Shown: positions 19,426 through 28,303, numbered from the stretch's first letter. The stretch is DNA of 64,000 nucleotides from CAVRUD01 sp963849635 (GCA_963849635.1 CAWKIA010000019.1:248001-312000), one strand, 5' to 3'. Translations and numbers: made by a program. Notes: generated from the letters alone by a model not told the origin.

Positions 19426-20493
19426 ATGGCCAACATCAAGCAGGTCGCGGAGCGGGCCGGCGTCTCGTCGGCGACCGTGTCGCGGGTGTTGGCCGGCTCG
19501 GCGCCTGTGACCGAGGCCTACCGCGAGCGGGTGCTGCAGGCGGTGGCCGAGCTGGGCTATCGCCCGAACCGGATCGCCAGCAACCTGCGCCGGCAACAGT
19601 CGCAGACGATCGGAGTGGTGGTGGCCGACATCGGCAACCCGCACTTCGCCGAGTTGCTGCGCACGGTCGAGGCGGCCGCCTACGGTCAGGGCTACCGGGT
19701 GCTGCTGTGCAACACCGACGACCAGGCCGAGAAGCAACGGTCGTATCTGGAGGTGCTGGCGGCGGAGCGGGTCCAGGGGGTGATCCTGGCGCCGTCGGAG
19801 CCGAATGGAGCCGAGATCGGCGAGCTGTGGGACCTGGGCATTCCGGTCGTGGCCTTTGACCGTTCGGTGACCGAGGCGAGGACCGACGCGGTCATCGCCG
19901 ATAACGTCGAGGGGGTGCGCCGGGCGACCGAGCTGCTGCTTGACGCCGGACACACGAAGGTCGGATTCATCTCCGGGGCGGCAGGATTGCAGAGCGGCGA
20001 TGAGCGTCTGGTTGGGTATGAGCAGGCGATCCGGTCGCGCGGCCTAGAGCCGTTCGTCGCGAGCGGCGATTTCCATATTGGGCCGGCCCAGGCGGCGACC
20101 GAGCAGTTGCTCACTTCGATCGAGGGGATCACGGGGCTGGTCGTAGCCAACAACTTGATGACGATCGGCGCCCTGCGGGCGATCCGGACACATGGGCTGC
20201 GGATACCGGAAGATATCGCGATCGTGACGATCGACGATCCGTACTGGGCGGAGTTCGTCGAGCCTCCCCTGACCGCCTTTGCCCAACCGGTGCGGCGGAT
20301 GGCGGAGAGCGCTTTTTCGCTGCTGCTGGAGCGGATTGGAGGATCGCGGAATCAGGCGAAGACGGTGGTCTACGGGTTCGACCTGCGCCTGCGGCGCTCG
20401 TGCGGGACGGCCGGGTGGACGCCGCGGGTGGTATCCGCCCGGCGCGACGGCGTCAGAAGCAGGCAAACATCGGCGACGGGCTCGGCTGTTTAG
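19426..20493 (+). CDS. LacI-family transcriptional regulator
   Basis: DNA-binding repressor of 355 residues. The N-terminal HTH is IKQVAERAGVSSATVSRVL followed by the hinge helix region GYRPNRIASNLRRQQSQTIG. The periplasmic-binding-like ligand domain begins at VVVADIGNPHFAELL. The ATG at 19426 has CGGAGGG seven bases upstream. Operator-like palindromes immediately before it and in the divergent gap at 18140 indicate local and autoregulatory control of the sugar locus; the effector is presumably an imported sugar or its phosphate. The C-terminus is extended by about 30 basic residues (after GFDLRLRRSCG) compared with typical members. Confidence 0.95.
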   Translation: MANIKQVAERAGVSSATVSRVLAGSAPVTEAYRERVLQAVAELGYRPNRIASNLRRQQSQTIGVVVADIGNPHFAELLRTVEAAAYGQGYRVLLCNTDDQAEKQRSYLEVLAAERVQGVILAPSEPNGAEIGELWDLGIPVVAFDRSVTEARTDAVIADNVEGVRRATELLLDAGHTKVGFISGAAGLQSGDERLVGYEQAIRSRGLEPFVASGDFHIGPAQAATEQLLTSIEGITGLVVANNLMTIGALRAIRTHGLRIPEDIAIVTIDDPYWAEFVEPPLTAFAQPVRRMAESAFSLLLERIGGSRNQAKTVVYGFDLRLRRSCGTAGWTPRVVSARRDGVRSRQTSATGSAV

Positions 20494-20537
20494 GCCGGGT
20501 GGGCGGAAGCGGCATTGCCGCGGGAGGTAAGACGGTC

Positions 20538-21656
20538 GTGGGATCGGGAGGCCATCAGGTGGGTGATTTCGACGGGTTGGGCGTGCATCTAGGGAATCTG
20601 TCCCGGCTATCCCGAGCGGAGTCGCGCTCGATCTCGGCCGAGAATTTTTCGGGGGCGAAGGGCGCCGGCGGGATGGCGACCGAGGGGACTGGAGCGACTT
20701 CGGCCCGGGATCTCGGGCAGGGTTGGAAAGTTTCCCCCAGCATCAACATCGGCGGGAACGAGACGGCGACCCTGGCCGAGATCGAGGGGCCGGGCGCGAT
20801 TCAGCACATCTGGTTGACGGTACACCCGAGCCACTGGCGCAAACTGGTCTTCCGGTGTTACTGGGATGGCGAGGAATCACCGTCGATCGAGACGCCGGTG
20901 GGTGATTTCTTTTGCAATGGCTGGGGGGTGCGGACAAACATCAATTCGTTGCCGGTGGCGGTGAATCCGGCAGGTGGCTTCAACTCCTATTGGGAGATGC
21001 CGTTCCGCAAGTGTGCCCGGATCTCGGTCGAGAACCTGGGGCCGGAGCCGGTGAACGGGTTCTACTATCAGGTCGATTACGTCCTGACCGAGGTTCCGGA
21101 CGACCGGGCCTACCTGCATGCGCAGTGGCGGCGGTCGAACCCGCTGCCGTACCAGTCGGTGCACACGTTGCTCGACGGGGTCCAGGGCCAGGGGCAATTT
21201 GTCGGCACCTACATCGCCTGGGGCGTGAACAACAACGGCTGGTGGGGCGAGGGCGAGATCAAGTTCTACATGGACGGCGACGGCGACTGGCCAACCATTT
21301 GCGGTACCGGCACTGAGGACTACTTCGGCGGCGCCTGGAACTGGGACGGGAACACTGGGATGTACGGCACTTACTCGACGCCGTACCTGGGGATGCCACA
21401 GGTGATCAAGCCGGATGGCCTGTACGTGGCCAACACCCGGTTTGGGATGTATCGCTGGCACGTCCAGGACCCGATCAGGTTCACACAGGACCTACGGGTG
21501 ACGATCCAGGCGCTGGGCTGGCGCAGGCCGATTGAGGGCAAGAGCCGCTATCTGCCGCTTCAGGACGACATCGCCTCGACGTCAGTTTGGTACCAGTCAG
21601 AACCACATGCGTCGTTCCCGGTACTGCCAGGGGCGGATGACCTGGAGGTGATCTGA
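20538..21656 (+). CDS. DUF2961 / GH172 family glycoside hydrolase
   Basis: DUF2961 was reclassified as GH172, whose known members act on difructose anhydrides, alpha-fructofuranosides or arabinofuranosides. The 372-residue product shows the hallmark GEGEIKFYMDGD (near 237-248) and GTGTEDYFGG (256-265), with the conserved Glu residues thought to be catalytic. There is no signal peptide, so it is cytoplasmic. I chose GTG at 20538 because GGGAGG stands about ten bases upstream; the upstream frame overlaps lacI. It follows lacI by about 45 bases and is followed by VapBC and a PfkB kinase, suggesting intracellular cleavage followed by sugar phosphorylation. Confidence 0.88.
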   Translation: MGSGGHQVGDFDGLGVHLGNLSRLSRAESRSISAENFSGAKGAGGMATEGTGATSARDLGQGWKVSPSINIGGNETATLAEIEGPGAIQHIWLTVHPSHWRKLVFRCYWDGEESPSIETPVGDFFCNGWGVRTNINSLPVAVNPAGGFNSYWEMPFRKCARISVENLGPEPVNGFYYQVDYVLTEVPDDRAYLHAQWRRSNPLPYQSVHTLLDGVQGQGQFVGTYIAWGVNNNGWWGEGEIKFYMDGDGDWPTICGTGTEDYFGGAWNWDGNTGMYGTYSTPYLGMPQVIKPDGLYVANTRFGMYRWHVQDPIRFTQDLRVTIQALGWRRPIEGKSRYLPLQDDIASTSVWYQSEPHASFPVLPGADDLEVI

Positions 21657-21681
21657 GCGCAGCTCGCGGTCATCGGTGATG

Positions 21682-21687
21682 TATACT
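21682..21687 (+). promoter_or_regulatory. possible -10 element for a leaderless vapB mRNA
   Basis: TATACT lies only nine bases before the vapB ATG and no ribosome site is present between them. A transcript starting six to seven bases after the hexamer would begin almost at the start codon. No clear -35 is visible, so confidence is low. Confidence 0.3.
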
Positions 21688-21695
21688 CGCGATGT

Positions 21696-22019
21696 ATGGC
21701 AACGCCGATGGTGCGCAAGCAGTTCTATCTGCGGCAAGCGCAGGACCGAAAACTGAAAGCGTTGGCCGAGGTGCGAGGTTGCACTGAGGCCGAGTTGATC
21801 CGCGATGCCGTGGATCGACTGCCCGATCCTGGCGGAAGCGTGCGAGAGCAGTTGCGGGCCGCAGGCTTACTCGCTGCGTTGCCACCGGATGAGGACGCGG
21901 TAGCCGGAGACGAGTTGCGGCAACTAGAGGCGGAACTCGACGCTTGGTTCGAGACCCTGACTGAGCCAATTGGGCTCGGTCAGGCAGTCCTCGACGAACG
22001 AGAAGAATCCGACTACTAG
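21696..22019 (+). CDS. ribbon-helix-helix antitoxin (VapB-like)
   Basis: A 107-residue protein. The N-terminal RKQFYLRQAQDRKLKALAEV followed by GCTEAELIRDAVDRL is a ribbon-helix-helix DNA-binding fold, and an acidic C-terminal tail would wrap the toxin. The stop overlaps the GTG start of the downstream PIN-domain gene by one base (TAGTG), as in translationally coupled VapBC pairs. The pair sits between GH172 and the PfkB kinase. Confidence 0.85.
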   Translation: MATPMVRKQFYLRQAQDRKLKALAEVRGCTEAELIRDAVDRLPDPGGSVREQLRAAGLLAALPPDEDAVAGDELRQLEAELDAWFETLTEPIGLGQAVLDEREESDY

Positions 22020-22492
22020 TGGCAACGATCTATCTCGACTCGTCGGCCCTCATGCGACGATACGATCCTCGGGAGGCAGGCGCCGACATCGTCAGGGCTG
22101 TCTGTATGCCGAAGAACGGGCACGATCTCGTGCTTGCGCGTCTTGCGACCGTCGAGATCGCGTCCGCTATCAGCCGAAAGTTCCGAGAGGGTCAGTTGGA
22201 CTCCCGTGCGCATGCTCGGATTTGGCGGGCGTTCAAAAGTCATCTTCGCGTTCAATATCAGGTTATCGATCTCGGCGACGCGATCTATGCCAGGGCAGAA
22301 GAGCTCGTCTTTGCGCATCCGCTGCGTGCGGCTGATGCCGTACATCTCGCGTGCGCACTCGAGGCGCGGGCGACGGTGTCGAGTCCGGACTTCCAGTTCT
22401 GGACTGCCGACAGGCGGCAGGCGCGGGCCGCGTCGGACGAAGGAATGGCCGTCCGGCTTGTAGGCGGAGACGGGAACGAGTTCGGGTCTTGA
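22019..22492 (+). CDS. PIN-domain ribonuclease toxin (VapC-like)
   Basis: A 157-residue PIN-domain protein. The acidic metal-binding residues appear in IYLDSSALMRRY (Asp), LATVEIASAI (Glu) and LRAADAVHLACA (Asp), and a late Asp/Phe segment is SSPDFQFWTAD. PIN toxins of the VapC type cleave tRNA or rRNA when not bound by the antitoxin. It starts with GTG and its stop TGA overlaps a TTG that probably starts the kinase gene, so this toxin pair is physically embedded in the sugar operon. Confidence 0.87.
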   Translation: MATIYLDSSALMRRYDPREAGADIVRAVCMPKNGHDLVLARLATVEIASAISRKFREGQLDSRAHARIWRAFKSHLRVQYQVIDLGDAIYARAEELVFAHPLRAADAVHLACALEARATVSSPDFQFWTADRRQARAASDEGMAVRLVGGDGNEFGS

Positions 22493-23410
22493 ACGACCAA
22501 AGTGACGCGGGTTTCGACGTCCTCGGCTTGGGCGCGGTGGCGATTGACGACCTGCTCTACGTCGATGCCTATCCTCCGGCGGATGAGAAGACGCTGGTGC
22601 GATCGCGGGATCGGCAGTTTGGTGGGTTGGCTGGGACAGCCCTGGTGGCGGTGGCGCGTCTCGGCGGGCGGGCGGCGTATGCCGGGGTGCTGGGCGATGA
22701 CGAGCTTTCGGAAGCAGCCGTCGCTGGACTAGAGAATGAAGGCGTTGATGTGCGATACGTGGTGCGCCGCCCTGGAGCGCGCCCGGTTCTCTCGACCATC
22801 GTCGTCTCCCGCGAGGGGACCCGGAACATCTTTGTGGATCGGAGCGGGACCCACGGTGCCGATTCGGACCTGCCCGAAGCGGACGTGATCCGGCGGTCGC
22901 GGGTGTTGCTCGTCGACAACATCGGCGTGCCCGGCATGCTCCGCGCGGCGCGGATCGCGTCATCAGCCGGAATCCCGATCGTGGCCGATTTTGAGGCGGA
23001 CGATGACCCAGAGATCGAAGACCTATTCCCCCTTGTCGATCATCTGATTCTCTCGGCGGGGTTTGTCGAGAGGCGAACCGGCCTGGATGATCCCGCGGCT
23101 ATGGTCAACTGGTTGTGGGAGCCGAGGCGGGTGGTGGTGGTCACGTGCGGCGGCCACGGTGTCTGGTATCGCGCGGGTAGCGACAAGGACGTCAGATTTT
23201 CTGCCGGCCTATCAGGTTGAGGTCGTCGATTCCACCGGCTGCGGCGATGTCTTCCACGGGGCGTATGCGTTGGGGCTGGCACGGGGAATGGACGTGGCGG
23301 CACGCCTTCGGCTTGCGTCGGCGACGGCGGCGATCAAGGCCACAAAGCCGGGCGGTCAGGCGGGCATTCCTGACTGGGCGACGGTCGCGGCCTTTCTGCG
23401 CGCGCGTTGA
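22489..23410 (+). pseudogene. PfkB-family carbohydrate kinase (one frameshift)
   Basis: Ribokinase-like sugar kinase of about 305 residues. The N-terminal GLGAVAIDDLLYVDAYP and FGGLAGTALVAVARLGG are the family's first signature. The second signature, with the catalytic base, is DSTGCGDVFHGAYALG (Asp in GCGD) but lies in the next frame. The frame changes near 23195-23210, between YRAGSDKDVR and PAYQVEVVDSTG. A single small indel gives one continuous kinase. TTG at 22489 is the likely start, overlapping the vapC stop. The substrate is probably the monosaccharide released by GH172. The 3' end overlaps the convergent GT87 gene by about 55 bases. Confidence 0.86.
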
Positions 23411-24747
23411 CCAACGTGTAGGGCCATGAGCGTCCCGAGCAGCGCCAGGAGGCAGGCGGTCGTCAGCAACGTTTCCAGGCGTGTCTCGGTGGCGGCGGGT
23501 GATGGTTGCTGTGGTCGGAGGAGCGCGGCGCCGGCATGGATGGCGATCACGGGGACAGCCCAAACCATTGCTTCCAGTGCGGTGGCGGCGCGGAGGGAGC
23601 GGCGGAGCCAGATGGCGAGGGGGATGGCCAGGAAGACCAGGCTTTGGACGTGGACATGGTAGGCGGTCAGGATCGTGGTGAGGATGACGGCGGCGGCAAC
23701 CAGATCGGCGGATTGGGTGCGGCGGAGAGCTCGGGCGGAGAGGATGAGGGTGGCGAGCGCGAGGATCGCAGAGAGGATGAGGACGACGGTGAGCTGGACA
23801 TCCTCCGACCAGTTCCAGCCAAGGCGGATGGCGGCGCCGCGGAGGTTGTACATGCGCCACTCGACGATGGCGGGCGAGCCTGAGAACGCCTGGTAGAAGC
23901 GGGCTAGATCGATGTAGTCGCCGATGCCGTCGATCCCTACTAAGGCGACGGAGGCGAGGGCGAGGGCGAGGGCTGAGGCGACCATGCCGAGCGCGGCACG
24001 GGGCCGGCCCCAGGCGAGTACAAGCAGGGGCAGGGGCATAAAGATCGGCTTGAGGGCCAGGAAACCGAGCAAGACTCCGGCAAGGAGGTCTCGGCGACGG
24101 CGCGTCCGCGGGGAGTAGTTGCCTGAAGATCGCATGAGGACGACGGCCGCCGCAACCGGCAGCAAGAGGAGACTGTCGATCTGGCCCCACCAGGCGACAT
24201 CCCAGAGCGGCTCAAAGCTGACCAGGATCATCGTCGTTGCCCAGACGATGGCCGGGCAGAAGGACCTGGCGAGGAGCCAGGAGGCGGCCCCTCCGGCTAG
24301 GAGGCCCAGGCAGGCCCAGATCCAGTAGGCGGTGATCAGGGAAAATACGGCCAGAGGGGCGGTGAACAGGCTGGTGACGGGGGGATAGGGGAAGGCGTTG
24401 TACCAGCGCCAGCCGGTGTCTTCGTCTTCTTGAACCTGGCGCTGAGCGGCGCGCTGGGCCTCCATCTCGCCGAGGTGGCGGGCGTCGCCGTCACGCACCA
24501 TCGTGGCGGCCGCGTAGAAGGCGCCGAAGTCGACGGCCATCAACGGCTCGAAGGGCTCCTGAGCGTTGGGACCGACGAGTAGGTCGACAAAAATGGTCAG
24601 CGGGACGAGGCAGGCGAGGGCATAGAGGCGCCACAGGTTCCGGCGGGTGGGGGAAGCGAGGGCGCTCTGGGGTTCCGGGCCGGCGTTCGGCGATTCCGCA
24701 ATTGTCCGGTCCGGCTGGCGCGAGGTGGTCAAGTCTGTGGACCTCAA
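23356..24747 (-). CDS. GT87-type polyprenyl-phosphate-sugar glycosyltransferase, membrane
   Basis: Integral membrane protein of 463 residues with about ten hydrophobic helices (LYALACLVPLTIFVDLLVG first). The short acidic motif VDFGAFYAAATMVRDGD after helix 1 and the PYPPV segment fit GT-C glycosyltransferases of family GT87 (DUF2029), which use polyprenyl-phosphate mannose or arabinose to build cell-envelope glycans. It stands alone on the minus strand. The C-terminal coding end overlaps the convergent kinase gene. The specific donor sugar is not evident. Confidence 0.83.
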   Translation of the reverse strand: MRSTDLTTSRQPDRTIAESPNAGPEPQSALASPTRRNLWRLYALACLVPLTIFVDLLVGPNAQEPFEPLMAVDFGAFYAAATMVRDGDARHLGEMEAQRAAQRQVQEDEDTGWRWYNAFPYPPVTSLFTAPLAVFSLITAYWIWACLGLLAGGAASWLLARSFCPAIVWATTMILVSFEPLWDVAWWGQIDSLLLLPVAAAVVLMRSSGNYSPRTRRRRDLLAGVLLGFLALKPIFMPLPLLVLAWGRPRAALGMVASALALALASVALVGIDGIGDYIDLARFYQAFSGSPAIVEWRMYNLRGAAIRLGWNWSEDVQLTVVLILSAILALATLILSARALRRTQSADLVAAAVILTTILTAYHVHVQSLVFLAIPLAIWLRRSLRAATALEAMVWAVPVIAIHAGAALLRPQQPSPAATETRLETLLTTACLLALLGTLMALHVGQRARRKAATVAQSGMPA

Positions 24748-24923
24748 TTCGAGCGTGGCACCGATCGCTGCCGGGTGCGATTAAGCATCGGGATACGCAG
24801 TTCTCCCGATGCGGCCCCCCGTTGTCGTCCCTAGAGTATGGAGCATCGGAAGGCCGGATCGATCGCGGCAACCGGGCAATATCGGGACAAACTCGTGATG
24901 TAGAAGTGGTTGGGAGCAACACG

Positions 24924-25130
24924 ATGGATCGACAACGGACGCGAATTCGACGGCAACGCCCCGTGCTCAACAACCCCTATGAGAACCGGAAACTCCAAGT
25001 ACCAGACCGACGCGAGGCTGGAACGACGATGCAGGTATTGGCGCGCGAGGAGTTGCGCGAGATTGTGAGCAGGCTGGCCCTGGGGGACCGGCCGGGCGTC
25101 GCATTTGAGCCGATCTCGACCGATCGATAA
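24924..25130 (+). CDS. small basic protein of unknown function
   Basis: A 68-residue ORF. The N-terminal half is very basic (MDRQRTRIRRQRP) and the C-terminal half is helical (MQVLAREELREIVSRLALG). The ATG has GGGAG about eight bases upstream, and a good hairpin terminator begins 20 bases past the stop, which together support a real transcription unit. An internal ATG at 25029 could give a 33-residue version. I recognise no family. Confidence 0.45.
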   Translation: MDRQRTRIRRQRPVLNNPYENRKLQVPDRREAGTTMQVLAREELREIVSRLALGDRPGVAFEPISTDR

Positions 25131-25149
25131 CTCGCCGCTCATGGAACGT

Positions 25150-25178
25150 AAACCGACATGGCACGTTCATGTCGGTTT
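25150..25178 (+). terminator. hairpin terminator
   Basis: A perfect 11-bp stem AAACCGACATG / CATGTCGGTTT closes a 7-base loop. The T3 end is short, so termination may be partial. It follows the small gene at 24924. Confidence 0.7.
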
Positions 25179-25249
25179 CGTCCTGTCCCGTCCGGCCATA
25201 CAATACCGGTCCGTCTGGCGCCCAACGCTTTGATGGTGGGCGCGTTGAT

Positions 25250-25546
25250 GTGACGGATACGTGGCTCACGGGAGGTAGCTCCAGGGTGTCGGTTGAGACC
25301 GGAGGCGGAAACGCCAGTCCGCCATTGAAATTGCATTTCAACGTGCAGGAGGCCGGAGCGCTGCTTGGCCCGATTGCCGCCTCACTGCGTGTGCTCGAAC
25401 GACGGGCCGAGCGGTATGGGCATATTGCGAAACTGTCGGACGCGGACGTGGCGGCAGTTGCCGCGGCGCATGCCGCCCTGACGGCCGCGCGGGCCGAAGT
25501 CGAGCAGCTGGCGAACGTGTTGCCGGCTGGCCGGGGTGGTGAGTAG
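25250..25546 (+). CDS. small helical protein of unknown function
   Basis: An ORF of about 98 residues ending two bases before the next start codon. The region KLHFNVQEAGALLGPIAASL is followed by long Ala-rich helices (VAAVAAAHAALTAARAEVEQ), suggesting a helical hairpin or coiled coil. The start is uncertain: an ATG at 25169 would begin inside the terminator stem, so I favour GTG at 25250. The tight spacing to the dehydrogenase gene suggests one transcription unit. Function unknown. Confidence 0.5.
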   Translation: MTDTWLTGGSSRVSVETGGGNASPPLKLHFNVQEAGALLGPIAASLRVLERRAERYGHIAKLSDADVAAVAAAHAALTAARAEVEQLANVLPAGRGGE

Positions 25547-25548
25547 TC

Positions 25549-26274
25549 ATGGCTGATGGAGAAAAGCGCCGCGTTCTCATCACCGGTGCAGGGGGAAGGA
25601 TCGGCGGCCACCTGGCGTCGGCGTTGCAGGATCGCTATTCATTGCGCTTGCAGTACAACAAGTCGATGCCGGACACCCCGCCGGTGGAAGATTGGGTCCA
25701 GGCCGATATCGCGGACTATGACCAGATCGCCCCGGCGATGGAGGGGATCGACGCGGTCATCCACATGGCCGGTGAACCCAGCCCCTTCGCCTCCTGGGAC
25801 GACGTCCACTCGGCGAATATCGTTGGCACCCGCAACGTCTACGAGGCGGCCCGGGTTGCCGGGGTGCGTAAGGTGGTGCTGGCTTCGACCAACCATGTGA
25901 TGGGGTTCTACGACCGGGATGGCGAGTGGCCGATCTACGTCTCCCAGCAGGTGCGGCCTGATTCGCTCTACGGCGTGTCGAAGGCTTTTGGTGAGGTGCT
26001 CGGCCGCTACTACGCCGACCAGCATGGGCTGGCGGTGATCTGCCTGCGGATCGGCTGGTTCCTCGACAAGCCGCACGACGATTTTTCGCGGTGGAGCTGG
26101 CTCAGTCCGCGCGATTGCACCCAGATCTGCTGGCGAGCGGTCGAGACGGAGAACCTCTTCGGGATCTACTACGCGATCTCGGCCAACTCCGGCCGCCACT
26201 GGGACCTGACCCACACGCTGGAGGGGTTGGGGTATCGGCCGGAGGATGACGGGGAGAAGCATCCTTTGGAGTAG
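25549..26274 (+). CDS. NAD-dependent epimerase/dehydratase, uronate-dehydrogenase-like
   Basis: An extended short-chain dehydrogenase of 241 residues. The nucleotide loop is GAGGRIG (13-19), the catalytic Tyr and Lys are Y141 and K145 in YGVSKAFGE, and the preceding ASTNHVMG supplies the Ser/Thr. The short length, SLYGVSKAFGE and ICLRIGWF are close to uronate dehydrogenases (EC 1.1.1.203), which oxidise galacturonate or glucuronate to the aldaric lactone. No downstream aldarate genes are adjacent; mannonate dehydratase at 50166 is the only other uronate gene in the window. Function is inferred by resemblance. Confidence 0.82.
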   Translation: MADGEKRRVLITGAGGRIGGHLASALQDRYSLRLQYNKSMPDTPPVEDWVQADIADYDQIAPAMEGIDAVIHMAGEPSPFASWDDVHSANIVGTRNVYEAARVAGVRKVVLASTNHVMGFYDRDGEWPIYVSQQVRPDSLYGVSKAFGEVLGRYYADQHGLAVICLRIGWFLDKPHDDFSRWSWLSPRDCTQICWRAVETENLFGIYYAISANSGRHWDLTHTLEGLGYRPEDDGEKHPLE

Positions 26275-26361
26275 TCACCAGGTTGTATGTAGCGCCGATT
26301 CGGCGACGGCCACGAGGGGAACCACGCGGGACTCCCCTTGTGTACAGATCGCGCGGATCAA

Positions 26362-26886
26362 TCAGGTGTCGCCGAGTTCCCGCGCGTTCCGTTCGAGCCA
26401 GTTCGCCGCATCATCTGGAAATGTAAGGACCAGCGGGTGCTCGGCCCCTGTCGGGGGTTCCCAGCCTGCAAGAATTGCCTCGAAGTTCTCATCGCTTACG
26501 TCGCGCCGCTCGTTCGTCTTCCGGTTCGCGAGAAGGCGCTCCCGCGTTTCCTGTATCGGAGTGTCAACGTGAATCGTGACGGTTTCGGTGTTGTGCTTTG
26601 CGGCGATACGGCGGGCGCGCTCCCGTTCACGCAGCGTGAAGTTGCGGGAGGCATCGACGACGGATTGGCCCGACTCCAAGTGATGTTCGATTCGCACGTC
26701 AGTTTCGCGGTAGATCCGCTTCCAGTTGGCGCTGGTCAGCGTCCCATCGTCTACGTCCTCGCCAAATAGGTCGCTCTTCGTCTCGTCCACGTCGACTTCG
26801 GAATATTCGAACCGGCGGGCAACCAAGCCCGCGAGCGTCGTCTTTCCGGCAAAGGACCGCCCGCATATGATGATCAGCCTGAGCAT
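26362..26886 (-). CDS. P-loop kinase-like protein (AAA_33 type)
   Basis: A 174-residue protein with Walker A GRSFAGKT near the N-terminus (LIIICGRSFAGKTTLAG), a DVDETKSDL segment and a lid-like Arg-rich region (RNFTLRERERARRIAAKH). It resembles AAA_33/zeta-like nucleoside, RNA-end or antibiotic kinases. Nothing close by suggests a substrate. The gene is monocistronic and convergent with the uronate-dehydrogenase-like gene. The Walker A has Phe-Ala in place of the more usual Gly-Ser/Pro-Gly. Confidence 0.75.
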   Translation of the reverse strand: MLRLIIICGRSFAGKTTLAGLVARRFEYSEVDVDETKSDLFGEDVDDGTLTSANWKRIYRETDVRIEHHLESGQSVVDASRNFTLRERERARRIAAKHNTETVTIHVDTPIQETRERLLANRKTNERRDVSDENFEAILAGWEPPTGAEHPLVLTFPDDAANWLERNARELGDT

Positions 26887-27022
26887 CGGGGCAGTATAGG
26901 AGAGTCAGCGCGCCAGCGGCAGAAATCCCGGGCCAACGAGATCCGTTGGCCGGGTTCTTGATGAATGCGAACCGTTGAGCCCATTGACGGTTGGGATGAT
27001 GGAGTACGAGCGGAGGTGAGCC

Positions 27023-27916
27023 ATGGCGATGACGATCGGTGTGATCAGCCCGGGCGATATGGGGCACACGGTAGGCAACCGGCTGCGGGAGCACGGGGCG
27101 ACGGTGCTGACCAGCCTCGATGGCCGGAGTGAGCGGTCGCGGGGTTTGGCCGCCAAAGCTGGGATGGAGGACGCCGGCACGCTGGATGATCTGGTCGGGC
27201 GGGTCGATGTGCTCCTCGCGATCCTGGTACCGGCCGAGGCGACCGGATTGTCGGAGCGGGTGGCGACAGCCTTGAAGTCGACCGGCGGATCTCCGCTCTA
27301 CGTTGATTGCAACGCGATTGCGCCTCAGACGGTGCGGGCGATTGGCGAGCGGATTCTGGCCGCCGGCGGCCGGTTTGCCGATGTCGGGATCATCGGTCCG
27401 CCCCCGAAGAAGGACGGTACGACCCGGTTTTACGTCTCCGGACCAGGCGCCGATGAGTTCGGGGCGCTGGCGGAACACGGGCTGGACGTGCGGCCGCTGG
27501 GGCCGGAGGTGGGGAAGGCATCTGGCTTCAAGATGTGCTACGCGGCGCTGACCAAGGGGATGACGGCGCTGGGTACGGAGATGCTGGTGGCGGCCCGCCT
27601 GCTCGGTATTGAGGACGAACTGCGCACGGAGCAGCTGGGGAGCGTGCCCGAACTGATCAACTCGGTGCTGAAGTCCGCGCCGTCGATGCCGCCCAAAGCG
27701 TATCGCTGGGTGGGTGAGATGGAGGAGATCGCGGCGACCTTCGGCGCGTTGGGAATGACATCGAAGATCCTGGAAGGGGCGGCCGAGCACTACGCCTTCA
27801 TCGCCGAGACCGCGCTCGGGAAGGAGTCGCCTGAGAGCCGGGACATGTCGCGCGATGGGGATGGCGTTGTGGCGGCACTGGCGGATGCTCTTCTGGTCGG
27901 AGGCGCCCGCCGCTAG
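27023..27916 (+). CDS. 6-phosphogluconate-dehydrogenase-like protein with DUF1932
   Basis: A 297-residue two-domain protein: an N-terminal beta-hydroxyacid-dehydrogenase-like Rossmann domain and a C-terminal helical DUF1932 domain. The nucleotide loop reads ISPGDMG rather than GxGxMG, so the first Gly is replaced, which is common in DUF1932 proteins. FKMCYAALTKGMTALGTEML in the helical domain corresponds to the segment with the catalytic Lys of this superfamily. The ATG has GGAGG close upstream. The substrate is unknown; a sugar-acid or hydroxyacid is likely. Confidence 0.84.
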   Translation: MAMTIGVISPGDMGHTVGNRLREHGATVLTSLDGRSERSRGLAAKAGMEDAGTLDDLVGRVDVLLAILVPAEATGLSERVATALKSTGGSPLYVDCNAIAPQTVRAIGERILAAGGRFADVGIIGPPPKKDGTTRFYVSGPGADEFGALAEHGLDVRPLGPEVGKASGFKMCYAALTKGMTALGTEMLVAARLLGIEDELRTEQLGSVPELINSVLKSAPSMPPKAYRWVGEMEEIAATFGALGMTSKILEGAAEHYAFIAETALGKESPESRDMSRDGDGVVAALADALLVGGARR

Positions 27917-28100
27917 TACGGGCGTTGAGGCCCGAACACTGGTCCTGTCAAACATCTAAGGTCGCCTATCACAACCGCTCGGTCGGCGGCTCCACCCCTA
28001 GTTAGAGGGACTGAAGTCCCGGGCTACCTGAGGGAAGTCCTTCCGGGACTGAGCACGAGCGACGGCAACAGCGGGTTTGATAGACTCTCTAAATAGGGAG
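27917..28100. repeat. intergenic stretch with family D repeat
   Basis: The 387-base gap before the LppX-like gene holds a family D copy: GACTGAAGTCCCGGGCTACC, then GAAGTCCTTCCGGGACTGAG (28009-28057). Related copies are at 43138 (nearly full), 41511 and 2912 (partial). The remaining sequence up to 28303 holds the terminator listed separately and nothing else I recognise. Confidence 0.6.
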
Positions 28101-28124
28101 CGGCCTCGGCATTTGCTGGGGCCG
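28101..28124 (+). terminator. hairpin terminator
   Basis: The ten-base arms CGGCCTCGGC and GCTGGGGCCG pair fully (two G-T wobbles) around ATTT, and T-rich sequence follows. It is well placed to end transcripts from the DUF1932 gene or to insulate the LppX-like gene. Confidence 0.55.
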
Positions 28125-28303
28125 TTCCTGGTTTGATTTCACGATCTAGCAAATCGGGATGGCGCGGGATTGTGACCGGATTGGGATGGTGTTGCCGGCG
28201 GCGCGATGCTCTCAGGCGGCCACAGTCACCTACACTAGTGACTGGGTTGACCCGCAAACTGCCGGCGGAGGGGCCGGCGGTGGCAACGATGAGGAGTACT
28301 TTG

